From PCRC01 sp040384665 (GTDB lineage: Bacteria > Pseudomonadota > Gammaproteobacteria > Burkholderiales > Burkholderiaceae_C), in assembly GCA_040384665.1 (NCBI GenBank), contig JAZKIY010000011.1, positions 62,001 through 126,000 on the forward strand: 64,000 nucleotides of DNA, written 5' to 3'. The translations under genes were made by a program, and so were the position numbers. Shown here piece by piece: positions 41,092-50,272 of the stretch (within the stretch, counting starts at the first letter, position 1; every line of letters starts with the position of its first letter). Under the pieces are notes generated by a model that was given only the letters and a program-made list of their open reading frames with translations, was not told the DNA's origin and ran no database searches.

Positions 41092-43353
41092 ATGAGCACT
41101 ACCAGCGGATTGCTGGATGAATTTGATGGAACCGTTCAAGGCCACCGCGATGGCCACGGTTTTGTGGTCCGCGATGACGGTGAAGCCGACATCTATTTGC
41201 CCCCCAATGAAATGCGCGCCGTGCTGCACAAAGACCGGGTCAAGGCCCGCATCGTGCGGCAGGACCGGCGCGGCCGGCCAGAGGGCCGTGTGGTGGAAAT
41301 CACCGAGCGGCCACCGCACGCCATCATTGGCCGACTGTTGCAGGAAAGCGGTGTCTGGCTGGTGGCCCCGGAAGACAAACGCTATGGGCAAGACATCCTG
41401 GTGCCCAAGACCGGTACCGGCTCGGCCAAGCCGGGCCAGGTGGTGGTGATTGAACTCACCGAGCCGCCGAGCCTGTTTGGCCAGCCAGTGGGCCGTGTGA
41501 AAGAGGTGCTGGGCGAGGTGGACGACCCGGGCATGGAGATCGAGATTGCGGTGCGCAAGTACGCGGTGCCACACGAGTTCTCCGAGGCTTGCATTGCACT
41601 GGCGCGCACGCTGCCGGACAAGGTGCGCCCGCAAGATAAAAAGCACCGCATCGACCTGACCGACGTGCCGCTGGTCACCATCGACGGCGAAGACGCGCGC
41701 GACTTTGACGACGCGGTCTACTGCGAACCGGTGAAAACCGGGCGCGGCAAGTCGGCTTTCACCGGCTGGCGTTTGCTGGTGGCGATTGCCGATGTGAGCC
41801 ACTACGTGGAAACCGGCAGTGCCATTGACGTGGACGCCTACGACCGTGCCACCAGCGTGTACTTCCCGCGCCGCGTCATTCCGATGCTGCCGGAGAAGCT
41901 GTCCAACGGCCTGTGCTCGCTCAACCCCGAGGTGGAGCGGCTGTGCATGGTGTGCGACATGCTGGTCACCGCCACCGGCGACGTGCATGCCTACCAGTTC
42001 TACCCGGCGGTGATGTTCAGCCACGCGCGCTTCACCTACACCGAGGTGGCCGCCATCCTGGCTAACACCCGTGGCCCGGAAGCCGCCAAGCGCAAGACGC
42101 TGGTGCCGCAACTGCTGAACTTGCACGACGTGTACCAAGCGCTGTTGAAGGCGCGGGCGGTGCGGGGCGCGGTGGATTTTGAGACCACCGAGACACAAAT
42201 CGTTTGTGACGACAACGGCCGCATCGAAAAGATCGTGCCGCGCACCCGCAATGTGGCGCACCGCGTGATTGAAGAAGCGATGCTGGCGGCCAATGTCTGC
42301 AGCGCCGACTTCATTGCGCAGAGCAAACACCCTGGCCTGTTCCGGGTGCACGAAGGCCCGACGCCGGAGAAAAAAGACATCCTGCGCGGCTACCTGAAGG
42401 CCATGGGCGTGGGCCTGACCATCAGCGACGACCCGGCGCCGGGCGAGTTCCAGAAAATCGCCGAGGCGACCAAGGAGCGGCCCGACGCGCAGCAGATCCA
42501 CACCATGCTGCTGCGCTCCATGCAGCAGGCGATTTACACGCCGATCAACAGCGGCCACTTTGGTCTCGCCTACGAGGCTTACACCCACTTCACCAGCCCG
42601 ATCCGGCGCTACCCCGATCTGCTGGTGCACCGGGTCATCAAGGCCACGCTGGCGAAGATCAAGTACCAGCTGCCGACGCTGCCAACACCTGGCGAAGCGC
42701 ACGCCAAGCTGGGCAAGCGCCTGCTGAGCCAGAAAGTGAAGAACCCTTCCCAGAAGCCGGTGAAGAAGCTGACGGCCGAACAACTGGCCTGGGAGGCTGC
42801 CGGCCTGCACTGCAGTGCCAACGAACGCCGTGCCGACGAAGCCAGCCGCGACGTGGAGGCCTGGCTCAAGTGCAAGTACATGCGCGAACACCTGGGCGAG
42901 GAGTTTGGTGGCGTGGTGAGTTCGGCCACCAGTTTCGGCATCTTCGTCACGCTGGACGCGCTGTATGTGGAAGGGCTGGTGCACATCACCGAACTGGGTG
43001 GCGAGTACTTCAAGTTCGATGAGGCGCGCCAGGAGCTGCGTGGCGAGCGCACCGGTATCCGCTACGCGATTGGCACCCGTGTGCGCATCCAGGTCAGCCG
43101 GGTGGACCTGGACGGCCGCAAGATCGACTTCCGCCTGGTGCGCGAAGGCGAAGAGTTGCTGGGCCGGGCGATGAAAGACAAAGGCGTTCTGCCGCCGCTG
43201 GACGATTCGGGCAAGCCGTCGGGGCGTGCGCCCAAACGGGCGGCCAAGGCCGCCGCAGGCCCAAGCAAATCGCCGATCCAGGCGCTGAAAGCGGCGGTCA
43301 AGCTGGCAGCCGGCGCGGCCAGCAAGAAAAAAGGGCGCAAGCCGCGCCGCTGA
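41092..43353 (+). CDS. rnr: Ribonuclease R
   Basis: A 753-residue 3'-to-5' exoribonuclease of the RNase II/R family that degrades structured RNA. In order: cold-shock domains (GHRDGHGFVVRDDGEADIYL), the RNB catalytic domain with IDGEDARDFDDAVYCEP carrying the Asp cluster, CSLNPEVERLCMVCDMLV and HFGLAYEAYTHFTSPIRRYP, an S1 domain (FGGVVSSATSFGIFVTLDAL) and a Lys/Ala-rich basic tail. The start MSTTSGLLDEFDG is 31 bp after the antisense tRNA-Leu. Upstream in-frame codons only translate the tRNA complement and are not part of the protein. Confidence 0.94.
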   Translation: MSTTSGLLDEFDGTVQGHRDGHGFVVRDDGEADIYLPPNEMRAVLHKDRVKARIVRQDRRGRPEGRVVEITERPPHAIIGRLLQESGVWLVAPEDKRYGQDILVPKTGTGSAKPGQVVVIELTEPPSLFGQPVGRVKEVLGEVDDPGMEIEIAVRKYAVPHEFSEACIALARTLPDKVRPQDKKHRIDLTDVPLVTIDGEDARDFDDAVYCEPVKTGRGKSAFTGWRLLVAIADVSHYVETGSAIDVDAYDRATSVYFPRRVIPMLPEKLSNGLCSLNPEVERLCMVCDMLVTATGDVHAYQFYPAVMFSHARFTYTEVAAILANTRGPEAAKRKTLVPQLLNLHDVYQALLKARAVRGAVDFETTETQIVCDDNGRIEKIVPRTRNVAHRVIEEAMLAANVCSADFIAQSKHPGLFRVHEGPTPEKKDILRGYLKAMGVGLTISDDPAPGEFQKIAEATKERPDAQQIHTMLLRSMQQAIYTPINSGHFGLAYEAYTHFTSPIRRYPDLLVHRVIKATLAKIKYQLPTLPTPGEAHAKLGKRLLSQKVKNPSQKPVKKLTAEQLAWEAAGLHCSANERRADEASRDVEAWLKCKYMREHLGEEFGGVVSSATSFGIFVTLDALYVEGLVHITELGGEYFKFDEARQELRGERTGIRYAIGTRVRIQVSRVDLDGRKIDFRLVREGEELLGRAMKDKGVLPPLDDSGKPSGRAPKRAAKAAAGPSKSPIQALKAAVKLAAGAASKKKGRKPRR

Positions 43354-43357
43354 GCTG

Positions 43358-44872
43358 TCAGGCGGCGATGGCGCGGGCCAGTGCCTGCGCCGTCAGCGCC
43401 CGGTCGGCTGGCCACCGGTCGGCCAACTGGCCGTGGTGGAAGACCACCTCGGCGGCGCACTGCTGTACCTGCGCGGTGCGCGCCATGGGGCCAGCCTGCG
43501 CCAGCCGCGCACCCAGCCACCCTGCGAGCACGTCGCCGCTGCCGGCGGTGCCCAAACGGCCATTGCCAGTCGGGTTCAACAGCGGCACCTGGCCGGGCGC
43601 GGCCACCACGGTGCCCGAGCCTTTGAGCACCACCACGCAGTTCAAACCAACGGCCAGTGCCTGTGCTGCCGTCAGCCTGTCGGCCTGCACCTGGGCGGTG
43701 CTGCACCCCAAAAGGCGCGCGGCTTCCAGCGGGTGGGGCGTCAGCACCGTGGTGCGGTGGCGTGCGCCACGGGCCAGCAACAACTGGCGCAGTGCGGTGT
43801 CGGTGGCAATGGCGTTCAGGGCGTCGGCGTCCAGCACCAGCGCAGCCGGTGTGGCGAGCGCGCGCGGCAGCAGTGTGCGAACCGCCTCCCCGCCGCCACA
43901 GCCGCACACCAGCGTGCTGCGTTGCCAGTCCAGCGCATCGGGCGAGCGGAACATCAGCTCGGGTTGCTGCGGGTCCACCGTGGGGCCGTGGTTGTCGAGC
44001 AAGGCCACAAACACCCGGCCTGCGCCAGCGTGCAGCGCGGCGGTGGCGGCCAACAAGGCTGCACCGGTCATGCCGGGCGCGCCACCGAGCACCGCCACGT
44101 CGCCCCGCGTGCCCTTGTGGGCCGCGTGGTGGTGCCCCACCGGCAGTGCTGGGCCGGTCACCCGCGCATCGGCAGGGTGGGAGGCCGGTGCGACGCCGAG
44201 GTCGTCGAACCACAGCGTCCCAGAGGCGTCCCGACCCTCGCCCATGAGCAGTCCAGGCTTCAGCGTGAGCAGTGCGAGTGTGTTTTTTGCATGAAATCGT
44301 GCTCTCGCCTTAGTTGAATCTAGCGATTCGGCTCCTGAAAATGTAGCAAATTGGCCGTTGTCGGCGTTCAGGCCCGAAGGCACATCCACGGCCAGCACAG
44401 GCGCCGCGCCGCCTGCGAGCGCCGCAAGGCAATCGGCTAGCGGGCTGGCGGGGTCCATGGGCCGCGCACCAATGCCCAGCAGGGCGTCGATGGCCAGGTC
44501 TTGCGGGCCGAGGTCGGGCGGTGCATGGGGTGCAAAGCGCACGCCGGCCTGCTGAGCGCGCTGCAGCGCGGCCGCCGCGTCGGGGGGCAGGGCCTGGGCC
44601 GGTGGCAGGTGCGTCACGGTCACGTCCCAGCCCCAGGCCTGCAGGTGCGCCGCAGCTTCCAGGCCATCGCCGCCGTTGTTGCCGGGGCCACAGGCCACCC
44701 AGCCCACGCGGGCATGGGGTGCGAGCGCCATCGCCAGCCGGGCGATGGCCAGCCCTGCGCGTTGCATCAGCGCGTGGGGCGGCAGCTGCGCCTGGGCAAG
44801 CTGCTCGATGTTGCGGGTGCTGGCAATGCCGTGGACCGGCCACGCCAGGCCGGGAGTGAATCGAATGGTCAT
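43358..44872 (-). CDS. nnr: Bifunctional NAD(P)HX epimerase/dehydratase Nnr
   Basis: A 504-residue metabolite-repair enzyme that rescues hydrated NAD(P)H. The N-terminal YjeF_N epimerase domain has VGWVACGPGNNGGDGLEAAA and LAIDALLGIGARPMD; the C-terminal ribokinase-like dehydratase domain has LGGAPGMTGAALLAATAALH, VLTPHPLEAARLLG, VVLKGSGTVVAAPG and NGRLGTAGSGDVLAGWLGAR. Between them, about residues 174-189, lies the peptide FATFSGAESLDSTKARARFH, encoded by dispersed element R3 in place of the usual short linker. It overlaps the DadA-like gene by four bases and is convergent with rnr, 4 bp apart. Confidence 0.92.
   Translation of the reverse strand: MTIRFTPGLAWPVHGIASTRNIEQLAQAQLPPHALMQRAGLAIARLAMALAPHARVGWVACGPGNNGGDGLEAAAHLQAWGWDVTVTHLPPAQALPPDAAAALQRAQQAGVRFAPHAPPDLGPQDLAIDALLGIGARPMDPASPLADCLAALAGGAAPVLAVDVPSGLNADNGQFATFSGAESLDSTKARARFHAKNTLALLTLKPGLLMGEGRDASGTLWFDDLGVAPASHPADARVTGPALPVGHHHAAHKGTRGDVAVLGGAPGMTGAALLAATAALHAGAGRVFVALLDNHGPTVDPQQPELMFRSPDALDWQRSTLVCGCGGGEAVRTLLPRALATPAALVLDADALNAIATDTALRQLLLARGARHRTTVLTPHPLEAARLLGCSTAQVQADRLTAAQALAVGLNCVVVLKGSGTVVAAPGQVPLLNPTGNGRLGTAGSGDVLAGWLGARLAQAGPMARTAQVQQCAAEVVFHHGQLADRWPADRALTAQALARAIAA
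44307..44351 (+). repeat. 45-bp dispersed element, copy R3 (inside nnr)
   Basis: Begins GCCTTAGTTGAATCTAGCG and ends ATGTAGCAAAT, 45 bases. It lies within nnr and is read antisense to the repeat; because it is 15 codons long the reading frame is kept. It encodes about FATFSGAESLDSTKA between the epimerase and dehydratase parts. Confidence 0.75.
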
Positions 44873-46074
44873 GGTTTGTTTTTACGGTCTGTACCCATAC
44901 CGGTCAGGTCGACGGCGGGCGGCCGTTGCATGACGCAGTCGGCCAGCGCCCGTGCGGTGCCGCTGGCGAGTGCCCAGCCGCTGGCGCCATGCCCGAGGTT
45001 GAGCCAGACGCCCGGCACGCCGCTGGCCCCCAGCAGGGGCAGGCCGTCAAGCACCGTGGCCTGCTCGGCACGCCATTCCTGTACGTCGCTGCCAATGCGG
45101 GCCGCGCCAGGGAACCAGTCGTGCAGCACCCGGTAGAGGGTTTGCAGGGCGGCACTGCGGGCGGTGTGGTCGCCCATGCCCATTTCGGCCCCGCCGGCCA
45201 CCCGCACGCGGTGGCCGATGCGGGCGATGCTGACGCGGTGGCGCATGTCCAGCACCGCGCTGTGTGGGGCATTGAGCGGCTCGCGGATTTGGGCGCTGAT
45301 GGAGCAGCCGTGCACCGCCACCAGCGGCAGCCGCAAGCCCAGTGGCTTGAGCAGTGGCACCGCCGCCGCACCGGCACAGACCACCACCGCGTCGTGCCGA
45401 TGGGGGGTGGGGTCGTTGGCCAGCCTCAACTCCGTTGGCGCATGGCGTTGCAGCGGTTGGACGGTGGTGCCCATTTGGAAGCGCACCCCCTTGGTTTGTG
45501 CGGCGCTTTTCAGCAGCAGCGCGAACTGGCGGCAGTTGCCCGCGCCGTCTTCCTGCAGGTAAACGGCACTGTGCAGGGGGGTGTCGGTGTTGAGGGCGAG
45601 TTCCAGCTTGCAGGCCAAGGTGGGTGACAGGGGCTTGGCGACCACACCGGCGTCGCGCAGGGCTTGCAGGCGCGGCTGCGCCAGCGCTTCGTCTTGCGCG
45701 GTGCGGAACAACAGCATCAATCCCTCGCGCTGGTCGAAGGCGAGTGACAGCGCCTGGGCGAGTGTTTCCCGGCAACTTCGGCTGTACAAGGCCAGTGGGA
45801 TCAGCCGGGCATGCGCAGACGGTGACTGGCCCGCCGGCAGCTTGCGCCGTTGCCAAAGCCACGCCATTTCGTGGGCAGACAGCCTCAGGCCCACGTCAAT
45901 CGGTGTCAGCGCCGGTTCGACATAGCCGGGCCCCAACAGGCTGCCACAGGCAAAACTGGCCTCTTCGGCCACCGCGCTGCGGCGGTCGTAGACCACCACC
46001 TCGTGGCCGTCACAGGCCAGCTCGTAGGCCGTGCTCACGCCGACAATGCCCGCACCAACGACGGCAATTTTCAT
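44869..46074 (-). CDS. FAD-dependent amino acid oxidase/dehydrogenase, DadA-like
   Basis: A 401-residue DAO-family flavoprotein. The FAD-binding start is MKIAVVGAGIVGVSTAYELA, followed by the family's HEVVVYDRRSAVAEEASFAC, the middle phrase LQEDGAGNCRQFALLLKSAA and the C-terminal SGVPGVWLNLGHGASGWALA, which closes over the flavin. It resembles the D-amino-acid dehydrogenase small subunit (DadA), which passes electrons to the respiratory chain, but without alanine racemase nearby the substrate is open. It lies 47 bp after the amidase gene and overlaps nnr (ATGA). Confidence 0.85.
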   Translation of the reverse strand: MKIAVVGAGIVGVSTAYELACDGHEVVVYDRRSAVAEEASFACGSLLGPGYVEPALTPIDVGLRLSAHEMAWLWQRRKLPAGQSPSAHARLIPLALYSRSCRETLAQALSLAFDQREGLMLLFRTAQDEALAQPRLQALRDAGVVAKPLSPTLACKLELALNTDTPLHSAVYLQEDGAGNCRQFALLLKSAAQTKGVRFQMGTTVQPLQRHAPTELRLANDPTPHRHDAVVVCAGAAAVPLLKPLGLRLPLVAVHGCSISAQIREPLNAPHSAVLDMRHRVSIARIGHRVRVAGGAEMGMGDHTARSAALQTLYRVLHDWFPGAARIGSDVQEWRAEQATVLDGLPLLGASGVPGVWLNLGHGASGWALASGTARALADCVMQRPPAVDLTGMGTDRKNKP

Positions 46075-46121
46075 GGAAACCTTGGTGTCATCAGGCCGCT
46101 ATTCTGGGGCCAGTTGCGGAC

Positions 46122-47489
46122 TCAGCGGCGGGTTTGCAGCGCGGCTTCCACCGCCAGTGCAAGGTTCAGCACCGCGTCGTCGCGCAGGGCACCGTGCCAC
46201 AGCATCAGGCCCACGGGCAACTCGCCGGGCTGGTGGCAAGGCAGCGAGATGGCGCAGCCATCCAGCAGGTTGACCACGGTGGTGTTGCGCAGCAGCAGGG
46301 CGTTCAGGCGGAAGTATTCGGCATCGTCGTGTTGCACACTGGCCAGCGGTGGGGCCACCACAGGCACCGTGGGGGAAACCACAGCGTCAAATCCTGCCAA
46401 CCGATCGGTCATGCGGACCGCCCAGATTCTGCGGGCCAGCAGAAGGTCAATGTAGTCGGCCGCGCTGATGCTGGCCCCGCGCAGGAGGCGGCTGACCACG
46501 CGCGGGTCGTACAGGGCTTTGTGTTCGGCGATCAGCGGGCGATGCCAGGCGTAACTTTCAGCGGCTGTCAGCCCACCACTGGCCTGCAAATGGGCGATGT
46601 CGGCCAGTTCTGGCAGGTCAACTTGTTCCACCGTCGCGCCGGCTGCGCGCAACAAGGCCAGGCTGCGTTCAAAAGCGCGGGCCACGGTGGCATCGGTGCC
46701 GTCCAGCAAGGTGTGGGCGGTCCACGCCAGGCGGTAGCTGGAGAGGGGTCGGTGGGTGCGCAGCACGCCAGTGGCCGACAACACTTCGTGGGCGACGATG
46801 GCGTCGCGCACCGAGCGGGTCATGGCGCAGGCGGTGTCGAGGGTGGTGGAGAGCGGCAGCGCGCCGTCGGTGGGCACCAGCCGGGCGGTGGGTTTGAAGC
46901 CGACGATGCCGTTGAGGGCGGCCGGGATGCGGATCGAGCCACCGGTGTCCGACCCCAACCCCACAAACACCGCGCCGGTGGCGACCGACACCGCCGCTCC
47001 CGACGACGAGCCACCTGGAATGCGCGGTGTGACCGGGTCGGCCACGTTGTATGGGGTGCCAAAGTGTGGGTTGAGTCCGACGCCAGCGTAGGCGAACTCG
47101 ACCATGTTGGTTCGGCCGAGCACGGCGCCACCGGCGTCGCGCAGGCGGGCCACTGCAGCCGCGTCGTGTTCGGCTGGCCGTGCCCCGGCCAGCGCCCGCG
47201 AGGCCGCACGGGTGGGCCAGCCCTGCATGTCAAACAGGTCTTTCACCGAAACGGGCAGGCCAGCGAGCGGCGACGTTGGGTTGGCTGCGGCGGACGCGGC
47301 GCGGGCTTCGTCGAACTGGGTTTGCAGAAACACGTGGTCGCAGGCGCTGCTTTGGGCGGTTGCAATGCAACGCTCGAGAATCTCGGTCCGACCGGCTTGC
47401 CCGGTGCGCAGCCGCGCGCGCACGGTCACCAGATCGGCCAGCGGGCCAGTGGCTGGGTCAGGGGAGGCCGGGGCAGTGGAAGGTGGCAT
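46122..47489 (-). CDS. Amidase signature family hydrolase
   Basis: A 455-residue amidase. The Ser-cisSer-Lys triad is visible as Lys in GLPVSVKDLFDMQGWPT, cis-Ser in RIPGGSSSGAAVSVATGAVF and nucleophile Ser in GSDTGGSIRIPAALNGIVGF. It could hydrolyse an amide in nitrogen scavenging; GatA is less likely because no gatB or gatC is adjacent. It may share a transcript with the DadA-like gene. Its start lies only five bases from the rpsB -10 region, so the two promoters overlap or face each other. Confidence 0.85.
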   Translation of the reverse strand: MPPSTAPASPDPATGPLADLVTVRARLRTGQAGRTEILERCIATAQSSACDHVFLQTQFDEARAASAAANPTSPLAGLPVSVKDLFDMQGWPTRAASRALAGARPAEHDAAAVARLRDAGGAVLGRTNMVEFAYAGVGLNPHFGTPYNVADPVTPRIPGGSSSGAAVSVATGAVFVGLGSDTGGSIRIPAALNGIVGFKPTARLVPTDGALPLSTTLDTACAMTRSVRDAIVAHEVLSATGVLRTHRPLSSYRLAWTAHTLLDGTDATVARAFERSLALLRAAGATVEQVDLPELADIAHLQASGGLTAAESYAWHRPLIAEHKALYDPRVVSRLLRGASISAADYIDLLLARRIWAVRMTDRLAGFDAVVSPTVPVVAPPLASVQHDDAEYFRLNALLLRNTTVVNLLDGCAISLPCHQPGELPVGLMLWHGALRDDAVLNLALAVEAALQTRR

Positions 47490-47493
47490 GCGG

Positions 47494-47502
47494 TGCTATA
47501 AT
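47494..47502 (+). promoter_or_regulatory. Extended -10 promoter of the rpsB superoperon
   Basis: TGCTATAAT: a perfect TATAAT with an upstream TG, typical of extended -10 promoters. No strong -35 box is seen. Transcription from about 47510 would give a leader of about 150 nt before rpsB, long enough for the known S2 autoregulatory leader; the fold cannot be decided by eye. Confidence 0.7.
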
Positions 47503-47658
47503 CGAACGGCTGTGCAGAAGGCGGGTAACCGCTTTTGGCGCGGTAAATCGCAAACCAGTCCTACAAGGTGTTGCCCGTTGCGTCTGAACCTTTTTGGGTG
47601 TTCGGCCGGCAGTGTGGCAAAGCGGACTGGATTTTAGACCCAACCTTTGGAGTAATTT

Positions 47659-48408
47659 ATGGCAACGACCATGCGTCAAATGCTGGAAGCCGGTGTGCAC
47701 TTTGGCCACCAGACGCGCTTCTGGAACCCCAAGATGGCCCCGTTCATCTTCGGTCACCGCAACAAAATCCACATCATCAACCTGGAAAAATCGTTGCCGA
47801 TGTTCCAGGAGGCAACGAAGTTCGTTCGCCAGCTGTCCGCCAACCGCGGCACCATCCTGATGGTCGGCACCAAGCGCCAGGCCCGTGAAATCGTCGCCAC
47901 CGAAGCGCAGCGCGCTGGCGTGCCCTACGTGGACCAGCGTTGGCTGGGCGGCATGCTGACCAACTTCAAGACGGTCAAGACCTCGATCAAGCGCCTGAAG
48001 GAACTCAAGGTCCAGCAGGAAGCCGGTCTGGACACGCTCAGCAAAAAAGAGCAACTGATGTTCAGCCGCGAAATCGAGAAGCTGGAAAAAGACATCGGTG
48101 GCATCCAGGACATGAGCGCCCTGCCGGACGCCATTTTTGTGATCGACGTGGGTTACCACAAGATCGCCATTGCCGAGGCGCGCAAGCTCGGCATTCCGCT
48201 GATTGGTGTGGTGGACACCAACCACTCCCCGATCGGCATCGACTACGTGATCCCCGGCAACGACGATTCGGCCAAGGCCGTGGCGTTGTATGCCCGTGAA
48301 ATCGCTGACGCGATCATCGACGGCCGCACCAATGCGTCGCAGGACATGGTCAAAGCCGTGGCCGCCACCGACGACGAATTTGTTGAAGTCGAAGAAGCCG
48401 CAAGCTGA
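47659..48408 (+). CDS. rpsB: 30S ribosomal protein S2
   Basis: A 249-residue ribosomal protein. Typical stretches: MLEAGVHFGHQTRFWNPKMA, FIFGHRNKIHIINLEKSLPM, PYVDQRWLGGMLTNFKTVKT and LPDAIFVIDVGYHKIAIAEA. It is the first gene of the large translation/envelope operon. GGAG lies upstream of the ATG. A transcription-attenuating hairpin follows before tsf, as in E. coli. Confidence 0.98.
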   Translation: MATTMRQMLEAGVHFGHQTRFWNPKMAPFIFGHRNKIHIINLEKSLPMFQEATKFVRQLSANRGTILMVGTKRQAREIVATEAQRAGVPYVDQRWLGGMLTNFKTVKTSIKRLKELKVQQEAGLDTLSKKEQLMFSREIEKLEKDIGGIQDMSALPDAIFVIDVGYHKIAIAEARKLGIPLIGVVDTNHSPIGIDYVIPGNDDSAKAVALYAREIADAIIDGRTNASQDMVKAVAATDDEFVEVEEAAS

Positions 48409-48423
48409 ACTGCGACCCGTACC

Positions 48424-48452
48424 AAAAAGGGGCTCGTGTAGCCCCTTTTTTT
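48424..48452 (+). terminator. Terminator/attenuator between rpsB and tsf
   Basis: AAAAAGGGGCT (48424-48434), loop CGTGT, AGCCCCTTTTT (48440-48450), T-run to 48452. The next gene follows only 42 bp later on the same strand, so it probably works as a partial terminator that sets the ratio of S2 to EF-Ts. Confidence 0.9.
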
Positions 48453-48493
48453 CAACCGAATTGAACTGACAACCGCGAATCTGGAGAAACGAC

Positions 48494-49414
48494 ATGGCAA
48501 TCACTGCAAGCATGGTGGCTGAACTGCGCGCCAAAACCGACGCCCCAATGATGGAATGCAAACGGGCCCTGACCGAAGCCAATGGCGACATGGACAAAGC
48601 CGAAGAGCTGTTGCGCGTCAAGCTCGGCAGCAAGGCTGGCAAGGCCGCTGGCCGCGTGACCGCCGAAGGTGTGGTCGCCAGCGCCATTGAAGGCACTGTC
48701 GGTGCGCTGATTGAAGTCAACTGCGAAACCGATTTCGTCACCAAGAACGACAGCTTCCTGGCCTTGACCAAGGCTGCAGCCGAACTGGTGGCCAAGCACA
48801 ACCCGGCCGACATTGCGGCCTTGGGCGCGCTGCCTTACAGCCAGGACGGCTTCGGCCCGACGCTGGAAGACGTGCGCAAGGGCCTGATTGGCAAGATCGG
48901 CGAGAACATGAGCTTCCGCCGCTTCAAGCGCTACGCTTCCGGCAACAAGCTGGCCGCCTACCTGCACGGCACCCGCATCGGCGTGCTGGTCGAGTACGAA
49001 GGTGACGACGTGGCCGCCAAGGACGTGGCCATGCACGTGGCCGCGATGAAGCCGGTGTCGCTCTCCAGCGCCGAAGTGCCCGCCGAGCTGGTGGCGCGCG
49101 AGCGTTCGGTGGCGGTGGCCAAGGCCGAGGAAGACAAGCAGAAAGCGATTGCCGAAGGCAAGCCGGTTCAGTCCGACGAGATTGTGGCCAAGCGTGTTGA
49201 AGGCGGTGTGCAGAAGTACCTGAAAGAGGTGTCGCTGTACAACCAGTCCTTCGTCAAGAACGACAAACAGACCGTGGAGCAGATGCTCAAAGCTTCCGGT
49301 ACGACGGTCAAGTCGTTCACGCTGTACGTGGTTGGTGAAGGCATCGAGAAGAAGGTGGACGACTTTGCTGCCGAAGTGGCCGCACAGGTCGCCGCCGCCA
49401 AGGGCGCAGCCTGA
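48494..49414 (+). CDS. tsf: Elongation factor Ts
   Basis: A 306-residue nucleotide-exchange factor for EF-Tu. The N-terminal UBA-like part is VAELRAKTDAPMMECKRALT, with the EF-Tu-contact region IEVNCETDFVTKNDSFLALT and the core GENMSFRRFKRYASGNKLAA. Length is that expected for betaproteobacteria. A GGAG site lies before the ATG. Confidence 0.97.
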   Translation: MAITASMVAELRAKTDAPMMECKRALTEANGDMDKAEELLRVKLGSKAGKAAGRVTAEGVVASAIEGTVGALIEVNCETDFVTKNDSFLALTKAAAELVAKHNPADIAALGALPYSQDGFGPTLEDVRKGLIGKIGENMSFRRFKRYASGNKLAAYLHGTRIGVLVEYEGDDVAAKDVAMHVAAMKPVSLSSAEVPAELVARERSVAVAKAEEDKQKAIAEGKPVQSDEIVAKRVEGGVQKYLKEVSLYNQSFVKNDKQTVEQMLKASGTTVKSFTLYVVGEGIEKKVDDFAAEVAAQVAAAKGAA

Positions 49415-49489
49415 CTTTGACCTGCGCCGGGCCCTGCCTGGGCTTGTTCGCAGGCGCTAAACTACGCGCAATTTATGGAGCCTGCCAAC

Positions 49490-50212
49490 ATGCCATCTGA
49501 CCGTCCAGTCCACAAGCGCATCTTGCTCAAGCTGTCCGGCGAAGCGCTGATGGGCGACGACGCCTTCGGCATCAACCACGCCACCATCGTGCGCATGGTT
49601 GACGAGATCGCCGAGGTGACCCGTCTGGGCGTGGAGGTGGCGGTGGTCATTGGCGGTGGCAACATCTTCCGCGGTGTGGCCGGCGGATCGGTTGGCATGG
49701 ACCGCGCCACCGCAGACTACATGGGCATGCTGGCCACCGTGATGAACGCGCTGGCGCTGGCCGACACCATGAACAAGGCCGGTCTGATCGCCCGCGTGAT
49801 GTCGGCCATTGCCATCGAACAGGTGGTGGAGCCCTACATCCGGCCCAAGGCCTTGCAATACCTCGAAGAGGGCAAGGTCGTGATTTTTGCGGCGGGCACC
49901 GGCAACCCGTTTTTCACCACCGACACGGCCGCCGCACTGCGTGGTGCCGAAATCGGTGCCGAGGTGGTGCTGAAGGCGACCAAGGTTGATGGTGTCTACA
50001 CCGCCGACCCCAAGCTCGATCCGACCGCCACCCGTTACAGCGCACTCACCTTTGACAAGGCCATGGCCGGCAACCTCGGCATCATGGATGCGACCGCGTT
50101 TGCGCTGTGCCGTGACCAGAAATTGCCGATCAAGGTGTTCTCGATCTTCAAGCACGGCGCGCTGAAGCGCGTGGTGATGGGCGAAGACGAAGGCACGCTG
50201 GTCCACGTTTGA
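49490..50212 (+). CDS. pyrH: UMP kinase
   Basis: A 240-residue hexameric kinase that phosphorylates UMP to UDP. Motifs: KRILLKLSGEALMGDDAFGI, VVIGGGNIFRGVAGGSVGMD, FAAGTGNPFFTTDTAAALRG and VLKATKVDGVYTADPKLDP. I use the ATG at 49490 (MPSDRPVHKR) because a GGAG site lies just before it; an in-frame ATG at 49475 overlaps that site and would add MEPAN. Confidence 0.96.
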   Translation: MPSDRPVHKRILLKLSGEALMGDDAFGINHATIVRMVDEIAEVTRLGVEVAVVIGGGNIFRGVAGGSVGMDRATADYMGMLATVMNALALADTMNKAGLIARVMSAIAIEQVVEPYIRPKALQYLEEGKVVIFAAGTGNPFFTTDTAAALRGAEIGAEVVLKATKVDGVYTADPKLDPTATRYSALTFDKAMAGNLGIMDATAFALCRDQKLPIKVFSIFKHGALKRVVMGEDEGTLVHV

Positions 50213-50272
50213 GCCTGCGCTTTCCCCATCTGGCAGGCATGGCCTGCAGACACGATCTCACTGGAGTTCGCC

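Noticed and set aside
46122..47489. Glutamyl-tRNA amidotransferase subunit A (GatA)
   Set aside because: The amidase signature is shared, but gatB and gatC are not adjacent and the N-terminal region is unlike GatA. Generic amidase is the safer call.
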